In this document: positions 40,833 through 41,475 of the stretch, piece by piece
How positions within the stretch are numbered: the first letter of the stretch is position 1
How the letters are laid out: every line of letters starts with the position of its first letter
NCBI GenBank assembly: GCA_002937655.1
Contig: PTKH01000012.1
Location: 1-41,475, forward strand
Direction of reading: 5' to 3'
DNA length: 41,475 bases
From: Alphaproteobacteria bacterium MarineAlpha9_Bin3
Lineage (GTDB): Bacteria; Pseudomonadota; Alphaproteobacteria; TMED109
Notes under the pieces: model-generated
Databases searched by the model: none
Told to the model about the DNA's origin: nothing
What the model saw: only the letters and a program-made list of their open reading frames with translations
Program-made: the position numbers and the translations under genes

Positions 40833-41475
40833 ATGTATTATAAAAAAATTATATATGTAACCATACTTGTTATTTTTTCTAGCCAAGTTTTCGCAGATAG
40901 CTGGCGCCCCAATCAATTTGGCTCTTTCTTAAGCAGTAAAATTGCTCGCTCTATGACAGATATAGAAAACTCGGCTTATTTTGCAGAATATTCTTATAAT
41001 CGTAATCCCGATTCGTTTGCATTAGGAGTAATAGCTTTAGAGGCTTTGATTACTAATGGTCAAATTATAGAAGCACTTCCGATTGGCTTAAAAATCTCAA
41101 AGAATATGCCTGAAATAACATTAGCACAATACATTAGTATGATAGATAGCTTAAATTCTAACTCTTATAGCAAAGTTTTAGATGTATTATTAAATATTTC
41201 TCCTAATGGAATAGATAATTTTATACTTCCAATACTTCAAACTTGGGCAGCTGCTGGTTCAAATAAAGAATTAGGAGGCCTTGAAATTATGAAGGGACAA
41301 GCAAATAGAGGAGTATTAGATCCTCTTTATGATTATCAAAGTGCATTAATTTATGAATTTATAGGAGACATAGAAAATGCACATATTTCCTATAAAAATA
41401 TCATAAAACGCTCCAATAATGCGAATGCTCATGTATATTCTAGAGCTGCTATATTTTTTGCAAATAATAATCTTC
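40833..41475 (+). CDS. Secreted TPR-like repeat protein (3' end missing)
   Basis: ATG with a ribosome binding site AGGGGG nine bases before it; 214 codons are visible and the frame is open at the window end. Residues 1-21 form a signal peptide (ending VFA), then SWRPNQFGSFLSSKIARSM. The rest consists of helical repeats such as NPDSFALGVIALEALITNGQ and DYQSALIYEFIGDIENAHIS, compatible with tetratricopeptide-type repeats and thus protein-protein contacts in the periplasm. Divergent from the 64-residue protein across 143 AT-rich bases. No further function can be assigned. Confidence 0.8.
   Translation, partial: MYYKKIIYVTILVIFSSQVFADSWRPNQFGSFLSSKIARSMTDIENSAYFAEYSYNRNPDSFALGVIALEALITNGQIIEALPIGLKISKNMPEITLAQYISMIDSLNSNSYSKVLDVLLNISPNGIDNFILPILQTWAAAGSNKELGGLEIMKGQANRGVLDPLYDYQSALIYEFIGDIENAHISYKNIIKRSNNANAHVYSRAAIFFANNNL

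Noticed and set aside
1-41475. CRISPR arrays, transposases, rRNA or tRNA genes
   Set aside because: No regularly spaced repeats, no transposase-like protein and no tRNA or rRNA signatures were found on reading; short diverged tRNA genes could only be ruled out by a covariance search.

Overview
The window is a compact, very AT-rich stretch of a bacterial chromosome. It has no rRNA, no recognisable tRNA, no CRISPR array and no transposase. The gene content points to a streamlined, free-living aerobic alphaproteobacterium, probably marine. The evidence is the rsmE-gshA / ubiA arrangement with a plant-type glutamate-cysteine ligase, the block small protein - UDG-like - Slt - moaB, soxXYZA sulfur oxidation genes, several periplasmic cytochromes c, and the tightly packed, often overlapping genes. 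The lineage is an inference from gene content; no marker gene was compared.

Layout. 1-2439: 3' part of an RND efflux permease, followed by an ApbE flavin transferase. 3493-6977: small catabolic genes (amidase + NIPSNAP on minus; hydroxyacid dehydrogenase + DsbA-like isomerase on plus). 7034-9858: two MEP isoprenoid genes, dxs and ispH, facing each other, then an acyl-CoA ligase. 11516-12815: a class II cytochrome c and a dihaem cytochrome c whose reading frames overlap. 17746-12825 (minus): one apparent seven-gene operon, soxX-soxY-soxZ-soxA-CBS-CGL-sixA, joining thiosulfate oxidation to reverse transsulfuration; soxB and soxCD are not in the window. 17953-26067: CoA-transferase/racemase, hisC, tldD, gshA, rsmE, ubiA and a pair of small sugar-transferase-like genes. 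26137-32237: haem-binding-like protein, acyl-CoA dehydrogenase, DadA-like oxidase, glyoxalase I, PhyH oxygenase, and a gene-poor convergent gap with a palindromic operator and a candidate small RNA. 33025-34884: a CueR-like regulator facing an operon of a beta-barrel protein, a MerP-like carrier and a MerT-like membrane protein. 34881-37364: an accessory patch of small secreted or membrane proteins, a possible double-glycine peptide and a small segment bounded by copies of the moaB 3' end. 37365-40689 (minus): moaB, slt, a UDG-like gene and a 64-residue protein. 40833-end: 5' part of a secreted repeat protein.

How the genes work together. SoxX/SoxA (cytochromes) and SoxY/SoxZ (sulfur carrier) handle thiosulfate in the periplasm, while CBS and CGL, apparently in the same transcript, make cysteine from homocysteine and can release sulfide. 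GshA then uses cysteine for glutathione, which GloA uses. Dxs and IspH supply isoprenyl units used by UbiA for ubiquinone, the electron sink of the respiratory chain.

Best leads for new biology: (1) the 31698-31937 gap, with a near-perfect 23-bp Fur-like palindrome touching a TTGACA element on the minus strand, a possible ~110-nt RNA with an anti-Shine-Dalgarno stretch, and on the plus strand a 15-codon ORF with a perfect ribosome binding site; (2) a ~30-bp duplication of the moaB 3' end flanking an ~840-bp segment, like attachment sites; (3) a 50-residue peptide with a double-glycine-type leader; (4) an ATT start for hisC and perhaps for the dihaem cytochrome; (5) a SoxY ending in GACS instead of GGCGG; (6) a metal operon pairing a CueR-type sensor with MerTP-like transporters and a new outer-membrane-type protein.
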